The notes below the pieces were generated by a model, which saw nothing but the letters and a program-made list of their open reading frames with translations, was not told where the DNA came from and searched no databases. Of a stretch of 64,000 nt of DNA, positions 16,216-24,586 are shown piece after piece. The DNA is from JAWVFM01 sp963771655 (GTDB lineage: Bacteria; Actinomycetota; Thermoleophilia; Solirubrobacterales; 70-9): NCBI GenBank assembly GCA_963771655.1, contig CAVYUG010000004.1, forward strand, positions 124,001 to 188,000. The letters run 5' to 3'. Both the position numbers and the translations under genes were made by a program. Numbering within the stretch: position 1 is the first letter of the stretch; each line of letters opens with the position of its first letter.

Positions 16216-17859
16216 ATGACCGAACCCGAGATGAAAACGAAGCACACTGGCCAAGGCGCGGCCGGCATCGTCCTCTTGACCCTCTGCGCAGGGCAGTTCC
16301 TGATGATGCTCGACAGCTCGGTGATGAACGTCTCGATGGCGACCGTTGCCGACGACCTCGGGACGACGATCACCGGCATCCAGACGGCGATCACGCTCTA
16401 CACGCTCGTAATGGCGGCGTTCATGATCACCGGCGGCAAGATCGGCCAGATCATCGGCCGCAAGCGAGCGTTCTCGATCGGCTGCATCATCTACGGCGCT
16501 GGGTCGTTCGTCACCGCCATCTCGCCGAATCTCACCGTGCTGCTGATCGGCTGGTCGGGCCTCGAGGGCCTCGGGGCCGCCCTGATCCTTCCCTGCATCG
16601 TCGCGCTCGTGGCGTCGAACTTCGGGGCCAAAGACAGGCCGCGGTCCTACGGGCTGGTCGCGTCGGCCGCCGCGATCGCGGTCGCGGTCGGTCCGATCAT
16701 CGGCGGCCTCTGCACGACCTACCTCTCCTGGCGCTACGTGTTCGCGGGCGAGGTCGTCGTCGTGGCGGGCATTCTCCTCCTGGCTCGGCGAATGGAGGAG
16801 GGACCGCGCGAGAGGCGGGGGCAGCTCGACCTGGTCGGCACGGCCCTGTCGGCTCTCGGGCTCGGCCTCGTTGTCCTCGGCATCCTCAAGGCCGGGACCT
16901 GGGGCATCGTGACGCCGAAGCCCGGAGCGCCGGAGTTGCTCGGGCTATCGCCGGTGGTTTGGATGATCCTCGCCGGCGCCGCTGTGCTGTGGCTCTTCTT
17001 CGAATGGCAGAACCGCCGGATCGCGCGGGGCTCCGAGCCCCTCGTCGACCCCGCGATCCTTCGCGTGCCGGTCCTTCGCGGGGGGCTCACCTCGTTCTTC
17101 TTCCAGTACTTCCTGCAGGGCGGGCTCTTCTTCGCCGTGCCGCTGTTTCTCTCGGTCGCGTTGGGGCTGTCGGCGATCGACACGGGTGTACGGCTGTTGC
17201 CGCTCTCGGTCACGCTCATTCTCGCCGCGGCCGGCGTTCCGAAGCTGTTTCCCGACGCCTCGCCGCGCCGGGTGGTTCGAATCGGCTTCGCCACGTTGTT
17301 CGTTGCATTGGTGGTGCTGATCGCGCTCCTCGACGTCGGCGCCGGGGCCGAGATCACGACCTGGCCGATGCTGCTCGCGGGCCTTGGGATCGGGGCTCTG
17401 GCGTCGCAGCTCGGGAGCGTCACCGTGTCGTCGGTTCCGGACGCGAAGAGCAGCGAGGTCGGAGGGCTCCAGAACACGATCACGAACCTCGGCATCTCCG
17501 TCGGCACCGCGCTCGCGGGCGCCATCGTCATTGCCGCCCTCACCAGCTCCTTCCTGACCGGCATCGAGCAGAACCCCGCGGTCCCCGACCGCGTCACCTC
17601 GCAGGCCAATACCGAGCTCGCCGGCGGTGCCCCGTTCATCTCCGACGCCGACCTGCAAACGGCGCTCGACGATGCCCACGTGCCCCCGCGGAGCTCGGAC
17701 GCCATCGTCGACGAGAACGAGGCCGCGCGGATCGACGGTCTGCGGACGGCGCTCGCGGTGCTTGCCCTGTTCGCCTTGGTCGCGCTCGTCTTCAGCCGGC
17801 AAATCCCGACGGTGCAGCCCGCGAAGGCCACCGACGGGGCCTCGGCGGCACCGACGTAG
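16216..17859 (+). CDS. MFS transporter, DHA2/EmrB-QacA-type drug exporter
   Basis: A 547-residue, 14-helix major facilitator. The first helix carries FLMMLDSSVMNVSMATVADD, the D-x-x-x-x-N-V-A/S-x-P-like motif of the 14-TMS drug:H+ antiporter family. Motif A follows as GGKIGQIIGRKRAFSIGC, and the antiporter motif C region as AAAIAVAVGPIIGGL. A periplasmic loop of ~60 residues near 440-500 precedes the last helix, as usual in this subfamily. It should expel hydrophobic drugs or metabolites using the proton gradient. ATG 16216 begins 29 nt after the previous gene, so cotranscription with the membrane protein is possible. The natural substrate is unknown. Confidence 0.85.
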   Translation: MTEPEMKTKHTGQGAAGIVLLTLCAGQFLMMLDSSVMNVSMATVADDLGTTITGIQTAITLYTLVMAAFMITGGKIGQIIGRKRAFSIGCIIYGAGSFVTAISPNLTVLLIGWSGLEGLGAALILPCIVALVASNFGAKDRPRSYGLVASAAAIAVAVGPIIGGLCTTYLSWRYVFAGEVVVVAGILLLARRMEEGPRERRGQLDLVGTALSALGLGLVVLGILKAGTWGIVTPKPGAPELLGLSPVVWMILAGAAVLWLFFEWQNRRIARGSEPLVDPAILRVPVLRGGLTSFFFQYFLQGGLFFAVPLFLSVALGLSAIDTGVRLLPLSVTLILAAAGVPKLFPDASPRRVVRIGFATLFVALVVLIALLDVGAGAEITTWPMLLAGLGIGALASQLGSVTVSSVPDAKSSEVGGLQNTITNLGISVGTALAGAIVIAALTSSFLTGIEQNPAVPDRVTSQANTELAGGAPFISDADLQTALDDAHVPPRSSDAIVDENEAARIDGLRTALAVLALFALVALVFSRQIPTVQPAKATDGASAAPT

Positions 17860-17925
17860 GCGCTCGCCGCGCCGACAGCGTCGTGCCTTCGAGGGCGGTC
17901 AGCCGTCGGCGCAGAAACCGCTGCT

Positions 17926-17940
17926 CGGTAGGGACTACCG
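17926..17940. promoter_or_regulatory. Short hairpin upstream of the GAP-family gene
   Basis: CGGTAG-GGA-CTACCG, a perfect 6-bp stem in the 105-nt gap after the MFS gene. It could end the MFS transcript or act as an operator; no T-tract follows. Confidence 0.3.
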
Positions 17941-17954
17941 CCCGCGGCTGCATG

Positions 17955-17960
17955 TAGGTT
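17955..17960 (+). promoter_or_regulatory. Candidate -10 box TAGGTT
   Basis: TAGGTT four bases before GTG 17965, close to the leaderless arrangement seen at 15164 and 41143. Confidence 0.3.
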
Positions 17961-17964
17961 CGTC

Positions 17965-18657
17965 GTGTTGGCCGAGTTCTTTCTCCTCGCAGCGTGGGCG
18001 GCGGTGAACCCGACCCTCCTTGCCGCGACGACGCTGATGCTCGTGCTGCCGAGGCCCAGGCCCCTGCTGTTCGGCTACCTGCTCGGTGCCTATCTCACGA
18101 GCATCAGCCTCGGCCTCGTCATCGTCTTCAGTCTCGAGGGGACCAGCACCGAGAACGCCGCGAAACACGCGTTCAGTCCCGCGCTCGACATCGTCTTCGG
18201 CCTGCTCCTTCTCGCCGTGGCCTACGCCCTCGGCAGCGTGAGGGGGCACCGGTTGGCCGAATGGCGCAAGGAGCGCAAGGCCGCGAAGCAGGCCGGCAAG
18301 GAGAAGAAGGACCCGCTCCCGCAGCGTCTCCTGGGCCGCGGCTCGGCTCGGCTCGCCTTCGTCGTCGGCGCCGCCCTGAGCCTGCCGAGCGTCTCGTACC
18401 TAACCGCGCTCCACCGCCTGGACCTCGAGGACCCGGGGCCCGTGCCCACCGTCCTCTTCATCATCGGCTTCAACCTGATCATGATGGTGCTCCTGGAGGT
18501 GCCACTCGTCGGCTACCTCGTCGCTCCCGAGCGCACCGAGGCGGGGATCGAATCGTTCAAGGACTGGCTCGCCCGCCGCGGCCGCATCGTCGCGACGTGG
18601 GTCGCGGCGATCCTCGGCGGCCTGCTGATCCTGCGCGGGGTGCTCGAGCTCCTGTAG
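17965..18657 (+). CDS. GAP (Sap-like, sulfolipid-addressing) family membrane protein
   Basis: A 230-residue, six-helix protein. The helices are AEFFLLAAWAAVNPTLLAA, LLFGYLLGAYLTSISLGLVIVF, LDIVFGLLLLAVAYALGS, LAFVVGAALSLPSVSYLTAL, VLFIIGFNLIMMVLLEVPLVGYLV and WVAAILGGLLILRGVLEL. A basic KERKAAKQAGKEKK loop lies in the middle. The A-x-N-P pattern in helix 1 and the LSLPSVSYL pattern in helix 4 fit the GAP/Sap family. One mycobacterial member helps place sulfolipid-1 on the surface; the general role is transport of lipids or small molecules. GTG 17965 follows a TAGGTT box. Confidence 0.7.
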   Translation: MLAEFFLLAAWAAVNPTLLAATTLMLVLPRPRPLLFGYLLGAYLTSISLGLVIVFSLEGTSTENAAKHAFSPALDIVFGLLLLAVAYALGSVRGHRLAEWRKERKAAKQAGKEKKDPLPQRLLGRGSARLAFVVGAALSLPSVSYLTALHRLDLEDPGPVPTVLFIIGFNLIMMVLLEVPLVGYLVAPERTEAGIESFKDWLARRGRIVATWVAAILGGLLILRGVLELL

Positions 18658-18672
18658 GCCGAGAGCCAACGC

Positions 18673-18846
18673 CTAACGCGCTCTGCGCTCCGACAAGTTG
18701 AGCCCGATCGCGGCGATCCAGCCGCCCACGAGGCCCCAGAAGACCACCGAGTCGATGAGCCCGCTCACGGGCGCGCTGAGCACGATCCCCACCCCGCCGA
18801 CGAGGACGCCCAATCCGATGCTGATTCGCCCCAGCCCTGAATGCAT
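18673..18846 (-). CDS. Small two-helix membrane protein
   Basis: A 57-residue frame from ATG 18846 to TAG 18673. Two hydrophobic, glycine-rich segments (IGLGVLVGGVGIVLSAP and SVVFWGLVGGWIAAIGL) are separated by VSGLID and followed by a short basic tail (SERRAR). Third positions of codons are G/C-rich in this frame, as in neighbouring genes, supporting real coding. It is convergent with the GAP-family gene and downstream of the WYL regulator on the same strand. Function unknown. Confidence 0.6.
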   Translation of the reverse strand: MHSGLGRISIGLGVLVGGVGIVLSAPVSGLIDSVVFWGLVGGWIAAIGLNLSERRAR

Positions 18847-18914
18847 TGCCTACGAGCCCACCCTACGTCAACGCGGATCGTCGAAGGCGGATGGGCAGCG
18901 TCGCCGTGCCCGCA

Positions 18915-19868
18915 TCAGGCCGCGGCGCGTCGCAGGCGGTCCGCCAGGGCGCGCAGGTGCTCGGCGAGCTCCGGCGGCTCGACCACCTCGAAGTCCACGC
19001 CGAGCATCGCTACCCGAAGCGCCAACCAGTCAAGGTCGTCATCGCGAGTTCTGAGCTCGCAGCTCCTCCCGTCGATCGGCTTGATCGTGCCCCAGTGGGC
19101 GGGGAAGCGGTGGCGGATCTCGTCGGAGGCGACGCTCAGGACGATGCGGGCCTCGAAGCGTGCCGGCGCCTCGCTGATGCTCCGCTCGACGAAGGCGGCG
19201 GCGTCCCCCGCCGGCAGCCGGCGGGGGTCGAACCGCCCGCCGATCGCGGCCGGCCGCGCCATGCGGTCGAGGCGGAAGGTGCGCCAGTCCTCGCGGCCGC
19301 GGTCCCACGCGACCAGATACCAGCGCCGGCCGTGGTTCACGAGCGCGTGCGGTTCGACCTCGCGACGGCTCTCCGCGCCGTCGCGACGTCGATAGCCGAA
19401 CCGGATGCCCTCCGAGTCGCGGCAGGCAGCGGCGATGAGGGTCAGGTGCTGGGGGTCGACCGTCGGTCCCCCGACCGGAAGGGTGAACGTCGCGGATCCG
19501 AGCGCGCTCACGCGCCGCCGCAGGTGCGCCGGCAGCACCTGCTCCAGCTTCACGAGCGCGCGGACGGCGGTCTCCTCGATTCCACTGACGGAGGCTCGCG
19601 CTGCGGTCCGCAGCCCGACGGCGATGGCGATCGCCTCCTCGTCGTCGAGCAGCAGCGGCGGCATCGCGGTGCCCGCGCGGAGCCGGTAGCCCCCCGCCGG
19701 GCCGGAGAGCGATTCGACCGGGTACCCGAGCTCGCGAAGCCGCTCGATGTCGCGGCGTATCGTGCGGCCGGAGACCTCGAGCCGCTCGGCGAGCTCGGTC
19801 CCCTGCCAATCACGCCGGGCCTGGAGCATCGCGAGAAGCTTCAGGAGACGGCTCGAGGTCTGGCTCAT
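18915..19868 (-). CDS. YafY-type HTH-WYL transcriptional regulator
   Basis: A 317-residue protein. The N-terminal winged helix-turn-helix (RLLKLLAMLQARRDWQGTEL, VSGRTIRRDIERLRELGYPV) is followed by a helical linker. A WYL domain carries GRRWYLVAWDRGREDWRTFR near residue 185-204, including the W-Y-L triad that binds nucleic acid or a small ligand. A WCX-type C-terminal domain ends the protein. It is divergent from the VOC-family gene, with ~90 nt between them containing a dyad at 19894-19905. This regulator/glyoxalase-like pairing is common in Actinobacteria, so control of the neighbour and of itself is the natural reading. Confidence 0.87.
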   Translation of the reverse strand: MSQTSSRLLKLLAMLQARRDWQGTELAERLEVSGRTIRRDIERLRELGYPVESLSGPAGGYRLRAGTAMPPLLLDDEEAIAIAVGLRTAARASVSGIEETAVRALVKLEQVLPAHLRRRVSALGSATFTLPVGGPTVDPQHLTLIAAACRDSEGIRFGYRRRDGAESRREVEPHALVNHGRRWYLVAWDRGREDWRTFRLDRMARPAAIGGRFDPRRLPAGDAAAFVERSISEAPARFEARIVLSVASDEIRHRFPAHWGTIKPIDGRSCELRTRDDDLDWLALRVAMLGVDFEVVEPPELAEHLRALADRLRRAAA

Positions 19869-19893
19869 TCGCGGTCCATCCTCCTCGCTATTG

Positions 19894-19905
19894 AGGACAT
19901 ATCCT
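19894..19905. promoter_or_regulatory. Candidate operator of the WYL regulator
   Basis: AGGA-CATA-TCCT, an interrupted dyad in the divergent WYL/VOC intergenic region. It falls where a -35 element would lie for the TAGGGT (19921-19926) upstream of the VOC gene, so binding there could control that promoter. Confidence 0.35.
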
Positions 19906-19958
19906 GGCCTAAATGGAGTCTAGGGTGGGCCCTCCTTCAGCGATCCGAGAGGAGCCTC

Positions 19959-20825
19959 ATGCCAGAGCGAGACGGATATATCCCCGGCGTTCCGTGCTGG
20001 GTCGACACGACGCAGCCCGATCCGGACTCGGCCGCCGACTTCTATCGCGGCGTCTTCGGGTGGGACCTCGAGGACGTCATGCCGCCAGACGCGCCCGGGA
20101 AGTACCTGATCGCCCGCATCCGCGGTGGCGATGTCGCTGCGATCAGCTCGCGTCCTGAGGGTGCGCCGCCGGGGGCCGTCTGGAACACGTACATCTGGGT
20201 CGACAGCGCCGACGACGCTGCGACGAAGGTCAGGGAGGCCGGCGGCACCGTCATCGGCGAGCCGTTCGACGTGATGGACGCGGGCCGGATGGCCGTCCTG
20301 AGCGACGCCGAGGGCGCGCTCTTCGCCGTCTGGCAGGCGAGGGACCAGAAGGGCGCGGCGATCGTCAACGAGCATGGAAGCGTCAACTTCAACGGGCTCG
20401 CCACCCGTGATCCGGAGGGCGCCAAGGCGTTCTACGGCTCCGTGTTCGGCTGGGGCACACTCGACCTCGGCGGCGGGGCCGCGTGGACGCTCCCGGGATA
20501 CGGCGATCACCTCGAGGCGAACGACCCGGGTCTGCGGGAGCGGGTCGGGGAGATGGGCGGCCCGGCCGGCTTCGAGGACGTCGTCGCAACCATCAACCCG
20601 ATTCCCGAGTCCGAGCCCGACACGCCGGCCCACTGGAGCGTCACCTTCGCGGTCGACGACGCCGACGCGGTGGCGGCGAAGGCCGAGGAGCTGGGCGGCA
20701 ACGTGATCGCCCCGCCATTCGACGCACCGTGGGTGCGAATGACCGTGATCGCCGACCCGGCGGGGGCGACCTTCATCGCCAGTAAGTTCGTGCCTGAAAA
20801 CCGCGATCTGTCGGCGGGCGGATAG
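19959..20825 (+). CDS. VOC-family (glyoxalase-like) two-domain protein
   Basis: A 288-residue protein with two tandem VOC modules. Module 1 starts with PGVPCWVDTTQPDPDSAADF and FYRGVFGWDL. Module 2 starts near residue 135 with GSVNFNGLATRDPEGAKAFY and a second YGSVFGWG; each ends in a DPEGA/DPAGA-like strand. This resembles the actinobacterial CFP30B-type glyoxalase/hydroxylase family, with no defined substrate. ATG 19959 follows a good GAGAGGAG ribosome-binding site. The WYL regulator is divergent, and the cupin gene begins 5 nt after the stop, so VOC and cupin are probably cotranscribed. Confidence 0.82.
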   Translation: MPERDGYIPGVPCWVDTTQPDPDSAADFYRGVFGWDLEDVMPPDAPGKYLIARIRGGDVAAISSRPEGAPPGAVWNTYIWVDSADDAATKVREAGGTVIGEPFDVMDAGRMAVLSDAEGALFAVWQARDQKGAAIVNEHGSVNFNGLATRDPEGAKAFYGSVFGWGTLDLGGGAAWTLPGYGDHLEANDPGLRERVGEMGGPAGFEDVVATINPIPESEPDTPAHWSVTFAVDDADAVAAKAEELGGNVIAPPFDAPWVRMTVIADPAGATFIASKFVPENRDLSAGG

Positions 20826-20830
20826 GGCCC

Positions 20831-21469
20831 ATGGGCGGATTCGCAGCCGCCCACCTGGAGGAGATCGCCGAGATGAGCGACGGCCGCTGCCCGTGGCGCC
20901 CGGTCCGCCAGCACTTCGGCATCACCTCATTCGGGATCAACGCGTGGACCGGTCGCGAGGACGGTGATCGCATCATCAACGAGCACGAGGAGACGGGAGA
21001 GGACGAGGAGCTCTACTTCGTCCAGAGCGGCCGCGCCAGGTTCGAGCTCGACGGCGAGCCCGTGGATGCGCCGACCGGCACGTTCGTCTTCGTCCGCCCG
21101 GGGGTGAAGCGGACGGCGTTCGCCTCCGAGCCGGAAACGACGATCCTCGCGGTGGGGGCAACTCCGGGGCAGGCGTACGAGCCGGACGGTTGGGAGCTCT
21201 GGGCGCCCTTCGGCCGGCTCTACACGGAGGGGCGATACGCGGAAGCGGCCGACCAGGCCCGGGGCGTCGCCGAGGCGCACCCCGAGTACCCGGCCCTCCT
21301 CTACAACCTCGCATGCTGCGAGAGCCTCGCGGGCCGGAAGGGCGATGCGATCGCGCACCTGCGGCTCGCAATCGAGCGGTCGGAGAGGATTCGCCCGTAC
21401 CTGGACGGCGACTCGGACCTCGACCCTCTCCGCGAGGAGCCTGCCTTCCAGGGGCTTCTGGCGGGTTAG
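20831..21469 (+). CDS. Cupin domain protein with a C-terminal TPR-like segment
   Basis: A 212-residue protein. Residues ~30-115 form a single cupin barrel (HEETGEDEELYFVQSGRARF, then FVFVRPGVKRTAFA), with acidic/His residues in the usual metal-site positions. Residues ~125-205 are helical and TPR-like (WAPFGRLYTEGRYAEAAD, ALLYNLACCESLAGRKGDAI, FQGLLAG). This cupin-TPR arrangement is frequent in Actinobacteria, but its function is unknown to me. It begins 5 nt after the VOC gene. Its stop is interlocked with that of the convergent DUF1801 gene (TTAG 21466-21469). Confidence 0.75.
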   Translation: MGGFAAAHLEEIAEMSDGRCPWRPVRQHFGITSFGINAWTGREDGDRIINEHEETGEDEELYFVQSGRARFELDGEPVDAPTGTFVFVRPGVKRTAFASEPETTILAVGATPGQAYEPDGWELWAPFGRLYTEGRYAEAADQARGVAEAHPEYPALLYNLACCESLAGRKGDAIAHLRLAIERSERIRPYLDGDSDLDPLREEPAFQGLLAG

Positions 21470-21870
21470 GCCTCGTTGAGGCTCACGGCCGCGCGGATCA
21501 AGGCCATGAACGCGTCCTCATCGATCGCTTCGCCCTCGTGGATGTCGATTGCGCGCCGGGTGTTGCCCTCGAGGCTCGAGTTGAAGAGGCCCGAGGGATC
21601 CTCCAGCGAGGCCCCCTTTCCGAACGTGAGCTTCACCACGTTCTTGTAGGTCTCGCCGGTGCAGATCAGACCTTGGTGAGACCACACCGGAACCCCCGGA
21701 TTGGAAGCCTTTCTCCACTTCCACTCCTCGACCACGTCGGGGTCGGCCTGCTTGATCAGGGCGCGGACCCGGGACAGCGTCTCGCCGCGCCAGTCGCCGA
21801 GCTCCTCGATCCTCGCATCGATGAGCTGCGCGGGGGACTCATCTTCCATCGAACCGATCTCCTTGTTCAT
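21466..21870 (-). CDS. DUF1801 (YdhG-like) domain protein
   Basis: About 134 residues. LIDARIEELGDWRGETLSRV and DPDVVEEWKWRKASNPGVPVW lead to GLICTGETYKNVVKLTFGKG and LFNSSLEGNTRRAIDIHEGE, a good match to the DUF1801 fold (YdhG/SufE-like small alpha/beta protein; biochemical role unknown). ATG 21870 lies 4 nt from the 3' end of tRNA-Asp. ATG 21849 is another possible start. The open frame extends upstream only because it reads through the tRNA. Confidence 0.8.
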   Translation of the reverse strand: MNKEIGSMEDESPAQLIDARIEELGDWRGETLSRVRALIKQADPDVVEEWKWRKASNPGVPVWSHQGLICTGETYKNVVKLTFGKGASLEDPSGLFNSSLEGNTRRAIDIHEGEAIDEDAFMALIRAAVSLNEA

Positions 21871-21874
21871 GCAG

Positions 21875-21948
<74 letters not shown>

Positions 21949-22007
21949 TGAACGGGGTCGGGCCGGGTGGGGCCCGAGTGACGGATTCTAGGGACGGCCG
22001 CCGCACA

Positions 22008-22059
22008 CCGCGAACGTCCCGCGGTAACGCCCATAGCCCCCAGCGGGGGACGTTCGCGG
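22008..22059. repeat. 46-nt hairpin repeat element, copy 1
   Basis: Arms CCGCGAACGTCCC (22008-22020) and GGGACGTTCGCGG (22047-22059) are perfect inverted repeats of 13 bp. They enclose a 26-nt loop containing GCCCATAGCCCCCAG. The same core, loop length and 10-bp inner arms recur at 35906-35953. It lies between tRNA-Asp and the FAH gene, outside coding sequence. Confidence 0.75.
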
Positions 22060-22073
22060 GGGTGGGGGGCGGA

Positions 22074-22079
22074 TAGGGT
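22074..22079 (+). promoter_or_regulatory. Candidate -10 box TAGGGT of the FAH gene
   Basis: TAGGGT eight bases before ATG 22088, compatible with a leaderless or near-leaderless transcript. It is 15 nt downstream of the hairpin repeat, which would therefore cover the -35 region. Confidence 0.3.
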
Positions 22080-22087
22080 GGGCGGCG

Positions 22088-22921
22088 ATGCGGCTGGTCA
22101 CCTATCGCTCCGAGCGCGGGGATCGCGCGGGCGTCCTGTGGCAGGGTGGCGTCGTCGACTGCTGGGATGCGATCCAGGGCGGGGGGTCCAGTGTTCGCGA
22201 GCTTCTCGAGGGCGGCCGCCTCGACGAGGTGGCCGGCGCCGACGGCGAGGTCATCGCGCTCGACTCGGTCGAGCTCCGCCCGCCCGTCCCCGACCCCGAC
22301 AAGATCCTCTGCATCGGCCTCAACTACCGTGCCCACGCCGCCGAGGCCGGGATCGACCCGCCCGACAGCCCCACCTTCTTCGCCAAGTTCCGCAATGCCC
22401 TCGCCGCGCCGGGCGCAACCGTGCCCCTGCCCGCCGCGAGTGAGAAGGTCGACTACGAGGCCGAGGTGGCGTTCGTCGTCGGGCGCCGGGCGAAGGACGT
22501 CGCGGCCGAGGACGCGATCGACCACGTCGCCGGCTACACCCTGCTCAACGACCTCTCCGCGCGCGACCTCCAGTTCTCGACGCCTCAGTGGATGCCGGGT
22601 AAGGTCTTCGACGGTGCCGCCCCCTGCGGCCCGGCGATCGTCACCCCCGACGAGGCCGGCGAGGCGGACGCGATCTCGTTCGCGCTGACCTTGAACGGCG
22701 AGGAGATGCAGGCCTCATCGACTGCCGACCTGGTCTTCTCGATCCCGGAGCTGGTGGCCCACCTCTCGCGCCTTTTGACGCTGGAGCCAGGCGACATCGT
22801 CGCCACCGGAACGCCCTCGGGCATCGGCGGCGCCCGCGAGCCGCGCGTGTGGCTCAAGCCCGGCGACGAGGTCGTGATCAGCTCGCCCGAGCTCGGCCGG
22901 CTCGAGACGACGCTCGGCTGA
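22088..22921 (+). CDS. Fumarylacetoacetate hydrolase (FAH) family protein
   Basis: A 277-residue protein. The N-terminal ~65 residues form the small domain. From ILCIGLNYRAHAAEAG (residue ~77) the FAH catalytic fold begins. It includes DYEAEVAFVVGRRAKDV (metal-binding Glu residues), YTLLNDLSARDLQ and LEPGDIVATGTPSGIGG, all standard in this family of Mg/Mn-dependent C-C hydrolases and decarboxylases (fumarylpyruvate, acylpyruvate or catechol-pathway substrates). The actual substrate is not evident from the neighbours. The 3' end overlaps the convergent membrane-protein gene by 44 nt. The hairpin repeat lies in its promoter region. Confidence 0.85.
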   Translation: MRLVTYRSERGDRAGVLWQGGVVDCWDAIQGGGSSVRELLEGGRLDEVAGADGEVIALDSVELRPPVPDPDKILCIGLNYRAHAAEAGIDPPDSPTFFAKFRNALAAPGATVPLPAASEKVDYEAEVAFVVGRRAKDVAAEDAIDHVAGYTLLNDLSARDLQFSTPQWMPGKVFDGAAPCGPAIVTPDEAGEADAISFALTLNGEEMQASSTADLVFSIPELVAHLSRLLTLEPGDIVATGTPSGIGGAREPRVWLKPGDEVVISSPELGRLETTLG

Positions 22922-24569
22922 CCACCCGTTCGGCCCCGAACGCGGCGGCGAGCACCAGCGGCAGGAACCAGACGGCGTAGAAGTAGAACCAGTGGGTCGC
23001 GCCGAGCTGGACGGCGACCACCACGGCCGCAGCGAGCGCTGCGACCTGGATCGGCGAGCGCCAGCGCGGGTAGAACGCGAGGCCCGCGGCGAGCGCGGCG
23101 GCGGCGAGCCGCACCGGCGTCTGCAGGAAATGGAGCGACGGGGCGAGCCCCCAGACGCTGAACGGCGAGCTCCGCGACGCCTGGTAGCCGAGCGTCCGGT
23201 CATACAGCTCTCGCAGGCCGCCGTCGGGGAGGAACGGCAGGAAGAGCACAGCGCAGACGGCGGCGAAGACCACGGCGAAGATCACCGCCGAGCGCAACCG
23301 CCGCTCTCCGGTACCGGTCGCGAACAGGGGCGCGAGCGCCGCCGACCCGAACTTGGCGGCCGCGCCGAGCGCGAGCATCAGGCCGCGGCCCGCGGGTGAG
23401 GCGATCGCGAGCATGGCGCCGACGAGGGTCGCGGCGACGAGCGCGTCGTCGGCGTTCGCGTTCATGGTGTAGAGCGTGAACGGATAGGCGAGCCAGGCGA
23501 ACGACATCGCCACCCCCAGGGCGCGGCCGTCAGGGCCCGCCCGCAGGCGTCGCCCAAGCGCGAGCAGGCCCAGCGCGGTGAGGAGATCGAACGCGATCGC
23601 CGCCGCGTGCGCCGCCGGCAGCGAGTCCCACGAGCCACCGAACGGGAACGCCTCCTCGAAGGGGACATAGGCCAGGTAGTTGAACGGCCCGTAGACGTCC
23701 CCGTGGATTTGAAGCCCCTCGTTGAAGCTCCCCTGGTAAAGGGGGCGGCCGTGCTCGATCCGGTCGGCCCCGACGACGCCCGCCGCGCCGATGTCGATCA
23801 CGTGGGAGTCAGCCACGTTCAACGCGATGCGACCGAAGGCGAGCGCCACCGCCGCGATCGCGAGCCACCGGATCGGAACGACGGGAACGAGTGGGCCGGC
23901 CCGCCGCTTCGGGCGCAGGCCGGCGACGAGCATCCGCACGAACACGTAGCCCAGCACGGGGTAGGTCAGCGCCACCGAGGCGCGGATGTTCGCCTTGTTG
24001 AAGAAGTAGAGCGAGACCCCGAGGCCGAGCAGGGCGAGGAGGTCGAGGTGAAGAAGCCGAAACGGCCGCCGCGGATCGAAGAACGGCGCGACGAATAGAA
24101 CGCAGAGCGGCAGCCAGATGTACGGCGCGTTGACCATCTGCGCGATCGCGCCCTCGTATCCGCGGGCGAGCTTCACCGTCACCTGCTGGTCGCGCCAGGC
24201 CTCCAGCACGTCGCCGGTGCGATCGTCGATCACTGCCAGCGCCACCTCCTCCCGCGCCTCGCCGGTCCCGCGAAAGAAGTTCACCTGCCACTCGCTCGGC
24301 CCGCGCTCGTACGCAACCGGACGGAGCGGCACGGCGTCGGCCGCACGCTCGGCGCGGACTGCGCTCGCCGCCGCGGCGATTCGCGTCGCCTCCGCGGCGC
24401 TCAACCTGTAGCCGGCGGGGGCCTCGCCGAGGCTTGGAGGACGCAGGAGCGGCGGCGGCTTCTCGCCCCCGAACGGAGGCTCGTTGGCCGGGTTGTCGGC
24501 TAGGGCAGCGGCCGGAGCGGCGAGCACGGCCGCGATCGCCGCGGTCAGGATGGTGCGCGGGCGCGGCAT
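22878..24569 (-). CDS. GT87-like multi-pass membrane glycosyltransferase
   Basis: A 563-residue protein. A signal peptide (RTILTAAIAAVLAAPAAALA) is followed by a ~110-residue extracytoplasmic region with PepSY-like features (LSAAEATRIAAA, WQVNFFRGTGE, VALAVIDDRTGDVLEAWRD). About ten transmembrane helices from residue 150 onward include YGPFNYLAYVPFEEAF and MNANADDALVAATLVGAM. The DUF2029/GT87 family of polyprenyl-phosphate-mannose-dependent transferases has this build, and the first extracytoplasmic loop often carries the catalytic Asp. A GT87 role in cell-envelope glycan synthesis is therefore likely but unproven. The GGDEF-EAL gene lies 17 nt upstream on the same strand. Confidence 0.6.
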   Translation of the reverse strand: MPRPRTILTAAIAAVLAAPAAALADNPANEPPFGGEKPPPLLRPPSLGEAPAGYRLSAAEATRIAAAASAVRAERAADAVPLRPVAYERGPSEWQVNFFRGTGEAREEVALAVIDDRTGDVLEAWRDQQVTVKLARGYEGAIAQMVNAPYIWLPLCVLFVAPFFDPRRPFRLLHLDLLALLGLGVSLYFFNKANIRASVALTYPVLGYVFVRMLVAGLRPKRRAGPLVPVVPIRWLAIAAVALAFGRIALNVADSHVIDIGAAGVVGADRIEHGRPLYQGSFNEGLQIHGDVYGPFNYLAYVPFEEAFPFGGSWDSLPAAHAAAIAFDLLTALGLLALGRRLRAGPDGRALGVAMSFAWLAYPFTLYTMNANADDALVAATLVGAMLAIASPAGRGLMLALGAAAKFGSAALAPLFATGTGERRLRSAVIFAVVFAAVCAVLFLPFLPDGGLRELYDRTLGYQASRSSPFSVWGLAPSLHFLQTPVRLAAAALAAGLAFYPRWRSPIQVAALAAAVVVAVQLGATHWFYFYAVWFLPLVLAAAFGAERVVSRASSRAGRARAS

Positions 24570-24586
24570 CGGCCGCGCATCTTCGA

